From Flavobacteriaceae bacterium (GTDB taxonomy: Bacteria; Bacteroidota; Bacteroidia; Flavobacteriales; Flavobacteriaceae): a stretch of DNA of 64,000 bases. The notes under the pieces are model-generated. The model saw only the letters and a program-made list of their open reading frames with translations. It made no database searches and had not been told where the DNA came from. Of this stretch, positions 1 through 8,252 are shown in pieces. The position numbers were made by a program, and so were the translations under genes. The stretch is taken from contig JANQNQ010000008.1 in the NCBI GenBank assembly GCA_028279515.1, positions 310,001 through 374,000 of the forward strand, given 5' to 3'. How positions within the stretch are numbered: position 1 is the stretch's first letter; every line of letters starts with the position of its first letter.

Positions 1-1026
1 AAAGCGGAAGAAAGCTTGCAAAAAGTGGCAGTGATCGGTCCTGAGAAAATGGCCGCAGAACTCGAAGGAAGCAAAGAATTTGCAAAAGAATTCATGAAGC
101 GACACAACATTCCCACAGCGGCCTATCAAAGCTTTACCAAAGATACGGTGGCAGAAGGAAAGAAGTTTTTAGAAACTCTTGATGCTCCCTATGTGTTGAA
201 GGCTGACGGACTTGCAGCTGGTAAAGGGGTATTGATCATCAGCGATATTGAAGAAGCCAAGAATGAGCTAGACAATATGTTGGTCGATGCCAAATTTGGA
301 GACGCGAGTTCAAAAGTAGTGATCGAAGAATTTCTCGACGGAATCGAACTAAGCTGCTTCGTACTTACCGATGGTAAAAATTATCTAACACTACCAACTG
401 CAAAAGATTACAAAAGAATTGGAGAAGGTGACACGGGTCTAAACACTGGGGGGATGGGAGCCATTTCACCCGTACCTTTTGCTGATGCTGAATTTATGCA
501 GAAAATAGAAGATCGCGTTATAAAACCTACGGTGAATGGACTCCAAAAAGACAATATTCCGTACCAAGGATTTGTCTTCATCGGACTCATCAAGGTGAAC
601 AACGACCCATACGTAATCGAATACAATGTGCGAATGGGGGATCCTGAGACCGAAGTGGTATTGCCAAGAGTTAAGAATGATCTTGTAGAAATTTTCGAAG
701 CTTGTGCCACACAGACGCTAAATGAGATTGACCTGCAAATCGACGAGCGAGCTGCGACTACCGTTATGGTGGTTTCTGGAGGATACCCAGAAGCCTATGA
801 AAAAGGAAAAGAAATTACAGGGACTGAAGATATCAAAGACTCCTTGGTATTTCATGCAGGAACGAAACTAAGCGATGACAAGGTGCTAACCAACGGCGGA
901 AGAGTAATTGCCGTAACCTCATATGATGATCACTTCAAAGAGGCCATAAAAAAATCTTACCAAAGTATAGACAAGCTGCACTTTGATAAGATGTATTTTA
1001 GAAAGGATATTGGGTTCGACCTATAG
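1..1026 (+). CDS. purD: Phosphoribosylamine-glycine ligase (GARS), 5' truncated by window edge
   Basis: Ligates glycine to 5-phosphoribosylamine with ATP, the second step of de novo purine synthesis, in the cytoplasm. The reading frame is open from base 1, so the gene begins upstream; 341 residues are visible of a family length near 420-430, so about 80-90 N-terminal residues are missing. The visible part starts just before the ATP-grasp domain (IGPEKMAAELEGSKEFAKEF) and keeps the ADGLAAGKGV loop, the NTGGMGAISP motif and the NVRMGDPETEVVLPR metal-binding segment, followed by the C-terminal domain. The TTG at base 16 is internal and is not the start. The stop overlaps the last 6 bases of the convergent minus-strand gene. 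Identification is by family motifs. Confidence 0.96.
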   Translation, partial: KAEESLQKVAVIGPEKMAAELEGSKEFAKEFMKRHNIPTAAYQSFTKDTVAEGKKFLETLDAPYVLKADGLAAGKGVLIISDIEEAKNELDNMLVDAKFGDASSKVVIEEFLDGIELSCFVLTDGKNYLTLPTAKDYKRIGEGDTGLNTGGMGAISPVPFADAEFMQKIEDRVIKPTVNGLQKDNIPYQGFVFIGLIKVNNDPYVIEYNVRMGDPETEVVLPRVKNDLVEIFEACATQTLNEIDLQIDERAATTVMVVSGGYPEAYEKGKEITGTEDIKDSLVFHAGTKLSDDKVLTNGGRVIAVTSYDDHFKEAIKKSYQSIDKLHFDKMYFRKDIGFDL

Positions 1027-1248
1027 AAAAGAGTGGGCCGTAACGTCTTTATCCTCTTCGTTGTTATCGTTGAATTTTTTAAGCTGAAGGGTCCAGTAAA
1101 CGGTTGCTACCATTCCAACAATGATGAATAGCCAGTTTACTCCGTTAGCCGCCCACCAGTTTTCAAGTTCTAAGTAACGAAATGCATCAAGAGGCTTAAA
1201 CAATACATCTACAAACAAACTCTGAATAGCTTCAAAAAAATCTTTCAT
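1021..1248 (-). CDS. Small membrane protein, DUF6341 family
   Basis: 75-residue protein with one hydrophobic segment near the middle (VNWLFIIVGMVATVYWTLQL) and a charged, acidic C-terminal tail. I recognise it as the flavobacterial DUF6341 family; its function is unknown. It is convergent with purD and overlaps its stop by 6 bases, and it is divergent from the DUF6427 gene. The purD, DUF6341, DUF6427, upp neighbourhood is, from memory, a recurrent flavobacterial arrangement; I cannot test this here. The start is the only reasonable ATG in the frame. It is probably an inner-membrane protein, inferred from the single segment. Confidence 0.75.
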   Translation of the reverse strand: MKDFFEAIQSLFVDVLFKPLDAFRYLELENWWAANGVNWLFIIVGMVATVYWTLQLKKFNDNNEEDKDVTAHSFL

Positions 1249-1359
1249 CAGTCTAATATTTTTCTTTTCTGATTGCCAAAATCAAGCGATTATTTTCAAG
1301 GCAAATAGCGCATAATCGCAACTTAGGCTATATTTACAGTGCAAATATAAAAAACTGCG

Positions 1360-2319
1360 ATGATAACAAGCATTTTTGATCGATCAAAACCAATAAATTT
1401 TGTCATTCTAATAGGTGCTTTGGTATTGTGTTATATCGCAGCGAATACGGTGTTCGTACAAGAAGAGCTAACAGCTTGGTTCATAGCTCGAAAAATCATA
1501 GGTGCTCTGGCAGTTGCTTTTTCAGTTTTTGTGCTCGATTTTGTGATCAACAAAAATGCGCTGACCGAGAACAACAATTATGCGATCTTTCTCTATGTGA
1601 TGCTCTTGATTTTCTTTCCGAATGTACTCCTAAATGATAAGTTGTTGATCGCCAATTTGTTTGTACTTTTTGGGTTTAGAAGAGCGGTGAGTTTGCGCAC
1701 CTTTAAAGAGGAAAAGAAGAAGATCTTTGATAGCACATTTTGGATATGTGTAGCATGCCTTTTTTACGATTGGAGCCTACTTTTCCTAGCCATTGTATTC
1801 ATAGCCATTTTGTTATATAAGCTGAAGGATTTCAAGAACATGATGATTCCGATCATTCCTGTGTTTATTGTAGGAATGCTTTACTTCACCTATACCTTTG
1901 TGTTCAGTGACTTGTCACTTCTTGAAGAGCGTTTTTCTTTCACGGTGGACTTCAACATAAATAAATACAAGGAAACCACCTTTTCAATACCTGCAATTTT
2001 TAGTACTGTAATGGGAGTAATGGCACTGATAGGGTTTTTTCTGAAGAGAGCAAGCAGGGTAGGTCAACAACAAACCATAGCATATATGGTATTCTATACC
2101 TTGGTAGTGGCTTTGGCCGTAGTGTTATTGTCAGAAGCTACCCAGGGTGCAGAATTGATTTTCCTTTTATTTCCACTCTCGATTTTGATGACCAATTACC
2201 TGCAACAACTAGAAAAAAGGTGGATGAAAGAGGCGATACTATATGCTTTTGTAGCCATGGCGATTGTGAGTTTAGTGCTGCATCTTACTACCGAAGGCCA
2301 GGTCTCCGGCATCGCCTAA
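1360..2319 (+). CDS. Polytopic membrane protein, DUF6427 family
   Basis: 319 residues dominated by hydrophobic helices, about nine by eye, starting within the first 25 residues and ending at a C-terminal helix (AILYAFVAMAIVSLVLHL). It matches the flavobacterial DUF6427 family of unknown function. There is no soluble catalytic domain. The last 48 bases run antisense across the 3' end of upp, so the tail LHLTTEGQVSGIA is read opposite the conserved C-terminus of UPRTase. It starts with ATG after a short AT-rich leader that shows TATATTTA, a weak resemblance to a Bacteroidota -7 box. Confidence 0.75.
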   Translation: MITSIFDRSKPINFVILIGALVLCYIAANTVFVQEELTAWFIARKIIGALAVAFSVFVLDFVINKNALTENNNYAIFLYVMLLIFFPNVLLNDKLLIANLFVLFGFRRAVSLRTFKEEKKKIFDSTFWICVACLFYDWSLLFLAIVFIAILLYKLKDFKNMMIPIIPVFIVGMLYFTYTFVFSDLSLLEERFSFTVDFNINKYKETTFSIPAIFSTVMGVMALIGFFLKRASRVGQQQTIAYMVFYTLVVALAVVLLSEATQGAELIFLLFPLSILMTNYLQQLEKRWMKEAILYAFVAMAIVSLVLHLTTEGQVSGIA

Positions 2320-2931
2320 ACCAGGAATAATATACCCCTTATCGTTAAGCGTTTCATCAATAGCGGCGATCCAAAGTTCAGCATCTTCTTCAAAGTGCTC
2401 GTTCACGAAGTCAATACCTGTTTGTGCTCCAATAACCGATACGAGATGGGTCTTCTTAGGAGTGCCCATAGAGGCCAAAGCTCTTTTTACGGCAACCAAT
2501 GACTGTCCAGTGGCCAACATAGGATCCGCTAAGATCAATACTTTTCCTTCGATAGAAGGAGATGCCAAATATTCGACAACAATTTCAAAATCATCACCAT
2601 CACCAGTATGTCTCCTATAGGCAGAAATAAAGGTGTTTTCGGCCTTGTCAAAATAGTTAAGGACACCTTGATGCAACGGAAGTCCGGCACGTAATATAGA
2701 GCATACAACTACTTCCTCATTTGGCAAAGAAATGTCCTTTGTGCCCAAAGGAGTAGACACTTTTTTTGACGCATAAGAGAGGGTTTTGCTGAGTTCGTAA
2801 GAAAGAATTTCACCGATACGCTCGATATTTCTTCTAAACCGCATAGCATCCTTTTGGACTTCACGATCTCGGGTCTCAGAAACAAAGGTATTTAGAATAG
2901 AAGCGGCTTGGCCGATATGATGAATGGTCAT
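2272..2931 (-). CDS. upp: Uracil phosphoribosyltransferase
   Basis: Salvages uracil: uracil plus PRPP gives UMP and pyrophosphate, in the cytoplasm. 219 residues, close to the usual 208-220. The PRPP-binding loop is visible at residues 135-144 (ADPMLATGQS), with SILRAGLPLHQG upstream and the uracil-binding C-terminal stretch IIPGLGDAGDLAFG. The gene is monocistronic on the minus strand and its 3' end overlaps the convergent DUF6427 gene by 48 bases. A candidate promoter lies just upstream (see 2950-2980). Nothing is missing from the active site. Confidence 0.95.
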   Translation of the reverse strand: MTIHHIGQAASILNTFVSETRDREVQKDAMRFRRNIERIGEILSYELSKTLSYASKKVSTPLGTKDISLPNEEVVVCSILRAGLPLHQGVLNYFDKAENTFISAYRRHTGDGDDFEIVVEYLASPSIEGKVLILADPMLATGQSLVAVKRALASMGTPKKTHLVSVIGAQTGIDFVNEHFEEDAELWIAAIDETLNDKGYIIPGLGDAGDLAFGSKMQH

Positions 2932-2949
2932 TGAGGTAGAATTTGACCA

Positions 2950-2980
2950 CTAAGGTAGCATTTACCCATTAATACCACAA
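2950..2980 (-). promoter_or_regulatory. Candidate promoter for upp
   Basis: On the minus strand TTG (2980-2978), a 20-base spacer and TACCTTAG (2957-2950) resemble the Bacteroidota TTG/TAnnTTTG consensus, with one mismatch in the -7 box. It sits 19 bases before the upp ATG. Pattern match only. Confidence 0.35.
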
Positions 2981-3001
2981 TACTGTTTAGAATTTAAGAA
3001 G

Positions 3002-3009
3002 TATATTTG
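3002..3009 (+). promoter_or_regulatory. Candidate -7 box for the DUF4254/glycosyltransferase pair
   Basis: TATATTTG is a perfect match to the Bacteroidota -7 consensus TAnnTTTG, 20 bases before the DUF4254 ATG. I find no clear TTG at the expected -33 position, so the call rests on the -7 box only. Confidence 0.4.
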
Positions 3010-3029
3010 CAGCATTAAAAATAAGCAGC

Positions 3030-3632
3030 ATGTTTACAGAATTAGCCAATAGAATTTTCGAAGAAAGCATCAAGACCTACCATGTCGTAGACGATGTATA
3101 TCAACCGTTCACCAATCCATACCCATCAGACAGAGTTGAGCATCTGCTGTATCGAAAAAATTGGATAGACACAGTGCAATGGCACTACGAAGACATTATT
3201 CGTGATCCGAATATTGATCCCATTGCTGCATTAGACCTGAAGCGTAAGATTGATGCCTCTAATCAAGACCGTACCGATACTGTAGAGTATATCGACAGCT
3301 ACTTTCTTGATAAATACAAAGAAGTAAAGGTCAATGATGATGCAACCATCAACTCTGAAAGCCCAGCTTGGGCGATCGACAGACTTTCTATCTTAGCCCT
3401 AAAGATCTATCACATGCGTGAAGAGGTAGAACGCGAAGGCGCATCTGAAGCACACAAAGCAAAATGCCAGGAAAAGCTAGATGTGTTGTTAGAGCAAAGA
3501 GTAGATCTTTCTACTGCTATCGACCAGTTGATCGCTGATATTGAGGCAGGAAACAAATACATGAAGGTATACAAGCAGATGAAGATGTACAACGACGACG
3601 AGCTGAACCCAGTCTTGTACAAAAAGAAATAG
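3030..3632 (+). CDS. DUF4254 domain protein
   Basis: 200-residue soluble, helical, charged protein recognised as the DUF4254 family of Bacteroidota; its molecular function is not established. It has no signal peptide or membrane segment. The gene ends 10 bases before a family-9 glycosyltransferase in the same direction, so the two are probably co-transcribed and DUF4254 may act in the same lipopolysaccharide or glycan pathway; that is inference from context. The ATG at 3030 follows a good -7 box at 3002. Confidence 0.8.
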   Translation: MFTELANRIFEESIKTYHVVDDVYQPFTNPYPSDRVEHLLYRKNWIDTVQWHYEDIIRDPNIDPIAALDLKRKIDASNQDRTDTVEYIDSYFLDKYKEVKVNDDATINSESPAWAIDRLSILALKIYHMREEVEREGASEAHKAKCQEKLDVLLEQRVDLSTAIDQLIADIEAGNKYMKVYKQMKMYNDDELNPVLYKKK

Positions 3633-3642
3633 TCGCCTGTTT

Positions 3643-4704
3643 GTGAAACAAGCCACTTTGAGTTCAAATCAAAAACCAAAACACGTCTTGGTCATCAGGC
3701 TCTCAGCCATGGGAGACGTGGCCATGACCGTGCCTGTGATTAAAAGGCTTGTGGCGGTCAATCCAGACATCAGAATAACGCTACTGTCCAGAGCATTTTT
3801 TAAGCCCTTTTTTAAAGACATTCCGCAAGTCACATTCTATGCAGCAGATGTAAAAGGAAAACACAAAGGCATTGTTGGACTCTACAAGCTTTTCAAAGAA
3901 CTCATGGCAACCAAACCAGATGCCGTAGCCGATCTGCACAATGTACTTCGAAGTAATATTCTTAAAGTATTTTTTAAGTGGAAGGGCCTCAAGGTCGTTC
4001 AAATAGATAAAGGTCGGGCAGAGAAAAAGGCACTAACGAGAATGAGCGATAAAGTCTTCAAGCCACTGAAGACTACGCATGAAAGATATGCAGAAGTGTT
4101 TCAGCAACTCAGCTTAAATTTAGAAACACCTAAAAAGAAAGGGCCGCAAGCTGAAACCATGGATCCACAGGTCATCGAACTACTTGGCGATAAAACAAAA
4201 AAGTGGCTCGGAATTGCGCCCTTTGCGGCATTTGAAGGAAAAATGTATCCGCTGGACCTCATGGAAAAAGTGGTCAAAATACTTAATGATACCAATCGGT
4301 ATAAGACGATTCTCTTTGGCGGAGGCCCTTCCGAAGTAAAAAAATTAGACGCGCTCTCAGCTTCATTTTCAAATGTAACCAGCGTAGCTGGAAAATTGAA
4401 TCTCGAACAAGAGCTTGCCTTGATTAGCAACCTTGATTTGATGGTTGCCATGGACTCTGGCAATGCGCACTTGGCAGCCATGAAAGGAATTGAAGTAATT
4501 ACGTTGTGGGGCGTCACACATCCGTATGCAGGGTTCTATCCATATGGACAAGATACTGAAAATGCATTGCTAGCAGATCGAGAAAAATATCCGTTGATTC
4601 CGACCTCGGTCTATGGTAATAAAATACCTGAAGGCTATGAAGACGCTATGCGCACCATCACTCCAGAAGCAGTGGTCAAAAAAATAACCGAAATACTTAA
4701 CTAA
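3643..4704 (+). CDS. Glycosyltransferase family 9 (heptosyltransferase-like)
   Basis: 353 residues with the two-lobed GT-B layout of the ADP-heptose:LPS heptosyltransferase family. The N-terminus HVLVIRLSAMGDVAMTVPV is the typical GT9 first strand and acceptor loop. The C-terminal donor-site region LDLMVAMDSGNAHLAAMKGI, then ITLWGVTHP, matches the conserved DSGxxH / G.T.P signature. It probably transfers a sugar to lipid A-core or a related envelope glycan at the cytoplasmic face; donor and acceptor are unknown. The start is GTG at 3643, with TTG at 3658 (MSSNQKPK) as an alternative. It follows DUF4254 by 10 bases and abuts the convergent ferredoxin reductase stop with no gap. Confidence 0.88.
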   Translation: MKQATLSSNQKPKHVLVIRLSAMGDVAMTVPVIKRLVAVNPDIRITLLSRAFFKPFFKDIPQVTFYAADVKGKHKGIVGLYKLFKELMATKPDAVADLHNVLRSNILKVFFKWKGLKVVQIDKGRAEKKALTRMSDKVFKPLKTTHERYAEVFQQLSLNLETPKKKGPQAETMDPQVIELLGDKTKKWLGIAPFAAFEGKMYPLDLMEKVVKILNDTNRYKTILFGGGPSEVKKLDALSASFSNVTSVAGKLNLEQELALISNLDLMVAMDSGNAHLAAMKGIEVITLWGVTHPYAGFYPYGQDTENALLADREKYPLIPTSVYGNKIPEGYEDAMRTITPEAVVKKITEILN

Positions 4705-5754
4705 TTATACGTCATCGTAATCAACCACAATGGTTGGCGTGGTAGGGTGTGCTTGGCAGGTGAGTACTAAGCCTTCTTCCAATTCGCCATCGGTAAGAAT
4801 TTGATTCTTATCCATAACAGCCGCTCCTTCGGTAATACGAGCGATACAACTACTGCAGATACCGCCTTGACAAGAATAGGGAGCATCGATGTCTTCCTTC
4901 AATGCCGATTCTAAAATGGTCTTGTCTTGTGACATGGTGAATTCAAATTCTTCATCATCCACCAGTACTTTTACCTGTGTTTTTCCATCCAGGTTTTCAT
5001 TAGAGGTTGTTGTGTAATCATCAGATGAAGTAAATAGTTCGAAGTGAATATTTTCTTTGGCAACTTCATTGGCTGCCAAGGTTTCAGAAACGGTATTGAT
5101 CATGGCCTCTGGGCCACACAAATAATACGAAGTGATGTTTAGATCCTTATGCTTGTTCTTGGTTACAAAGTTGACCGTAGATCGATCGATTCGGCCAAAG
5201 AGGGCGTCTTCTTCTTGCGCCTGACTAAACACAAAATGCAAATGAAAACGGTCGGGGTGTGTTTCTTGTAGCTGAGTCAATTCTGCATAAAAAATAGTAT
5301 CGGTAACCGATTTGTTTCCGTAGACAAGAATGAAATCATCGTTCGTTTCCTGTAAAACCGTTTTTGCGATCGACATGATGGGTGTGATACCACTTCCAGC
5401 AGCGAAAGCCGCAACAGCTCCTTTATTGACGGTAGGGTCAAACACAAAGCGACCTTCAGGAGGCATTACTTCGAGCACGTCGCCTTCCTTTAATTGAGTG
5501 TTGGCATAGACAGAAAAGGTGCCGTTTTCAACCTCTTTTACGACTACTTTTAGCGCATTGCTCTTGGGTGTTTCGCAGATCGAATAGGATCGACGAAGCT
5601 CGACACCGTTCAACTCCTTTTTAATGGTAATGTATTGTCCGGCCTTAAACGCAAACGAACCGTTAAGTGAACTAGGAACATCAAAAGTGATCGAAATAGC
5701 CTTATCAGTTTCTCTGTGAATTTTATCAATGGTGAGTGAATGAAAATGACTCAT
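4705..5754 (-). CDS. Ferredoxin-NADP reductase with C-terminal 2Fe-2S domain (PaaE-like)
   Basis: 349 residues. Order: FAD-binding domain with RRSYSIC, NAD(P)-binding domain (GAVAAFAAGSGITPIMS, then YYLCGPEAMI), and a plant-type [2Fe-2S] domain near the C-terminus with CQGGICSSC and a last Cys in LVLTCQAHP. This is the architecture of PaaE, the electron-transfer subunit of phenylacetyl-CoA oxygenase, but no paa genes are nearby, so it may be a general reductase. I chose the ATG at 5754 (MSHFHSL) over the upstream one at 5784 because family members start with this motif. It is convergent with the GT9 gene and probably monocistronic. Confidence 0.88.
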   Translation of the reverse strand: MSHFHSLTIDKIHRETDKAISITFDVPSSLNGSFAFKAGQYITIKKELNGVELRRSYSICETPKSNALKVVVKEVENGTFSVYANTQLKEGDVLEVMPPEGRFVFDPTVNKGAVAAFAAGSGITPIMSIAKTVLQETNDDFILVYGNKSVTDTIFYAELTQLQETHPDRFHLHFVFSQAQEEDALFGRIDRSTVNFVTKNKHKDLNITSYYLCGPEAMINTVSETLAANEVAKENIHFELFTSSDDYTTTSNENLDGKTQVKVLVDDEEFEFTMSQDKTILESALKEDIDAPYSCQGGICSSCIARITEGAAVMDKNQILTDGELEEGLVLTCQAHPTTPTIVVDYDDV

Positions 5755-5890
5755 GTACAATTTTTTGCCAAAAATAGTAAACACTAGATGATCTGAGATT
5801 TCATTTTAGAAAAAATTAAGTAGTTTCAATCTTCGATGTAACAAATTTATCGGTGTGCATACTAATTGCATACAATCAACCATTAACGTA

Positions 5891-7363
5891 ATGCTAAAAC
5901 ACTTTATCTCCCTCCAGTGGAAATCCTTTTTTAGATCGGCTTCTTTTAAGGCCAACCTTTTCATCAAGATTCTCATGATCTTTGGCGCGCTTTATTTTAC
6001 CGTCGTATTTGTCGGTTTAGGTGCAGGATCCTATTACTTGATCGAAAAGAAGCTAAATGTCGATCCCTTAAAGTTGATCAACAAATTTTTGGTCTACTAT
6101 ATGTTTATCGATTTGATCACGCGCTACTTTTTGCAAAAGATGCCCGTGTTGAATATCAAACCGATGCTATACCTTCCGATCAAGAAAGGGAAGATCGTCA
6201 ACTTTGCCTTGGGTAAAACGGTGCTCTCGTATTTTAATATTGTTCATGCCTTTTTCTTTGTACCGTTCTCTGCTGTCTTGCTTATTGAAGGGTATCCGTT
6301 GCTCAATGTGATCGGATGGCACTTGGCAATTTTTGCATTGTTTTACATCAACAATTTCTTGAACGTGTTGATCAACAATAAAGATGCACTTTTTTATAGT
6401 GCAGTCGGAGTGATCCTAGCGTTGGGAGCATTGCAGTACTATCAATTATTTGATGTGACCGATTACACGGGGCCTATTTTTCAGGCATTCTATGACATGC
6501 CTTGGACGGCAATTATACCTTGGGTCATTCTTATAGGAATGTATTATTTCTCTTTTACGTATTTCAAGAAGAATTTATACTTGGACGCGGGTCTATCGAC
6601 CAAACAATCAGATGCAAAGACCGAAGATCTTACTTGGCTTAACCGCTTCGGAAGCTTGGGTACTTTCTTGAAAAACGACATCAAACTCATCAAAAGAAAC
6701 AAGCGCTCGAAGACAACGGTTTTGTTGAGCGTGATGTTCCTTTTCTACGGAATGCTCTTCTTTACCGGAAGCATCGAAGCATACGAAGGCCCTGTGTGGC
6801 GAATCTTTGCAGGGATTTTCGTTTCAGGAGGGTTCCTGTTTAGCTTTGGACAATTTGTGCCAAGTTGGGACAGTGCCTACTATCCGCTGATGATGAGCCA
6901 GAATATTCGCTACAGAGAGTATCTGTTGTCAAAGTGGTATTTGATTGTGATTGCTACTTTGGTGTCAACTATACTGGCTTCTTTCTATCTGTATTTTGGG
7001 TGGGAAGTATATTTAGCGATCATTGTGGGTGCCATCTATAATATTGGGGTCAATGCCTATCTCGTATTGTGGGGTGGTGCGTATATTAAAACTCCGATCG
7101 ACCTGGCTTCGAACAAAAAGGCCTTTGGAGACAAGCAAGCTTTCAACATGAAGACCTTGCTACTTACCTTGCCCAAATTAGGGTTGCCGCTGGTGGTGTA
7201 TGCCATTGGGCATTTTACACTCGGGGCAACCGCTGGCTACATTGCCGTAGCGCTGACCGGAGTACTTGGGTTTGTCTTTAGAAATGCAGTATTCAATATG
7301 ATCGAAGGCATTTATAAGACCGAGAAATACAAAACGCTAGCGGCCTACAAGCAGAAAAACTAA
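5891..7363 (+). CDS. DUF5687 family membrane protein, probable ABC transporter permease
   Basis: 490 residues with about a dozen hydrophobic helices in several clusters, recognised as DUF5687. The protein ends 34 bases before an ABC ATPase gene, so it is most likely the membrane partner of that ATPase; substrate unknown. The N-terminal segment MLKHFISLQWKSFFRS is amphipathic and is typical of this family, so I start at 5891 rather than at the upstream ATG at 5855. The loop LGTFLKNDIKLIKRNKRSK between two membrane halves resembles the repeated N-terminal element, suggesting an internally duplicated permease. Export of a lipid or peptide would fit but is not shown. Confidence 0.75.
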   Translation: MLKHFISLQWKSFFRSASFKANLFIKILMIFGALYFTVVFVGLGAGSYYLIEKKLNVDPLKLINKFLVYYMFIDLITRYFLQKMPVLNIKPMLYLPIKKGKIVNFALGKTVLSYFNIVHAFFFVPFSAVLLIEGYPLLNVIGWHLAIFALFYINNFLNVLINNKDALFYSAVGVILALGALQYYQLFDVTDYTGPIFQAFYDMPWTAIIPWVILIGMYYFSFTYFKKNLYLDAGLSTKQSDAKTEDLTWLNRFGSLGTFLKNDIKLIKRNKRSKTTVLLSVMFLFYGMLFFTGSIEAYEGPVWRIFAGIFVSGGFLFSFGQFVPSWDSAYYPLMMSQNIRYREYLLSKWYLIVIATLVSTILASFYLYFGWEVYLAIIVGAIYNIGVNAYLVLWGGAYIKTPIDLASNKKAFGDKQAFNMKTLLLTLPKLGLPLVVYAIGHFTLGATAGYIAVALTGVLGFVFRNAVFNMIEGIYKTEKYKTLAAYKQKN

Positions 7364-7397
7364 TAACACAACAACTACATATAAAGAATCAACGACT

Positions 7398-8093
7398 ATG
7401 ATCACAGTAAATAATATATCAAAGAAATACGGAAGTAATAAAGTATTAGACATACCTCAACTAGACATCCCAAAAGGACAGAGTTTCGGACTAGTGGGGA
7501 ACAATGGAGCAGGAAAGACCACGCTATTCAGTTTGTTGCTTGATCTGATTCAACCGACAACGGGATCGATTGAGAACAACAGTGTTGTGGTTAACAAAAG
7601 CGAAGACTGGAAACCGTTTACATCTGCCTTTATCGATGAGACCTTTTTGATCGGGTATTTGACGCCTGAAGAATATTTCTATTTTATCGGAGAGCTACGC
7701 GGGCAAAATAAAGCTGATGTCGATGCGCTACTTTCACAATTTAGCGACTTCTTTCACGGAGAGATCTTGGGGCAAAAGAAGTATTTGAGAGACCTTTCCA
7801 AAGGAAACCAGAAAAAAGCAGGAATCGTAGCCTCCTTTATCGGAAACCCTGAAGTAGTCGTTCTCGATGAGCCGTTTGCAAATTTGGACCCAACAACACA
7901 GATCCGATTGAAGCAGATCATCAAGGATCTAGCAGACAATAGGGATGTTACAGTATTGGTTTCGAGCCACGATCTGATGCATGTTACCGATGTGTGCGAA
8001 CGCATTGTAGTGCTCAACAAAGGAGAGGTGGTTAAAGACATTCAGACCACGCCCGAAACACTTAAAGAATTGGAGACCTTCTTTGGAGGATAA
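7398..8093 (+). CDS. ABC transporter ATP-binding protein
   Basis: 231-residue nucleotide-binding subunit. Walker A is GNNGAGKTT near residue 35, the signature is the variant LSKGNQKKAG, Walker B is VVVLDEPFANLDP and the switch His is in VSSHDL. It lacks the C-terminal extensions seen in sugar importers, so it resembles drug/lipid/gliding-type exporter ATPases. It directly follows the DUF5687 permease and should pair with it at the inner membrane. A strong terminator follows at 8114, so the two genes form a closed unit. Confidence 0.9.
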   Translation: MITVNNISKKYGSNKVLDIPQLDIPKGQSFGLVGNNGAGKTTLFSLLLDLIQPTTGSIENNSVVVNKSEDWKPFTSAFIDETFLIGYLTPEEYFYFIGELRGQNKADVDALLSQFSDFFHGEILGQKKYLRDLSKGNQKKAGIVASFIGNPEVVVLDEPFANLDPTTQIRLKQIIKDLADNRDVTVLVSSHDLMHVTDVCERIVVLNKGEVVKDIQTTPETLKELETFFGG

Positions 8094-8113
8094 TGCCATA
8101 CAAATTTCAAGAG

Positions 8114-8142
8114 AAAAGCCTTCGGATCCGAGGGCTTTTTTT
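8114..8142 (+). terminator. Rho-independent terminator after the ABC operon
   Basis: An 11-bp stem (AAAAGCC through TCG pairing with CGAGGGCTTTT, one G-T pair) closes a GATC loop and runs into seven T. It lies 21 bases after the ATPase stop. Confidence 0.85.
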
Positions 8143-8252
8143 ATGGTCTATTGGCTTGGATCGCCATCGTTTAAAAAAAGAAATGTATTTTTACGTTTCC
8201 GCATAATAAAACATGAGGTTTTAAGTTAAAGAAATACGTAATTATAAGGGTT

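Noticed and set aside
408-710. Long minus-strand open frame inside purD
   Set aside because: It is fully antisense to the conserved ATP-grasp domain of purD and has no recognisable protein features.
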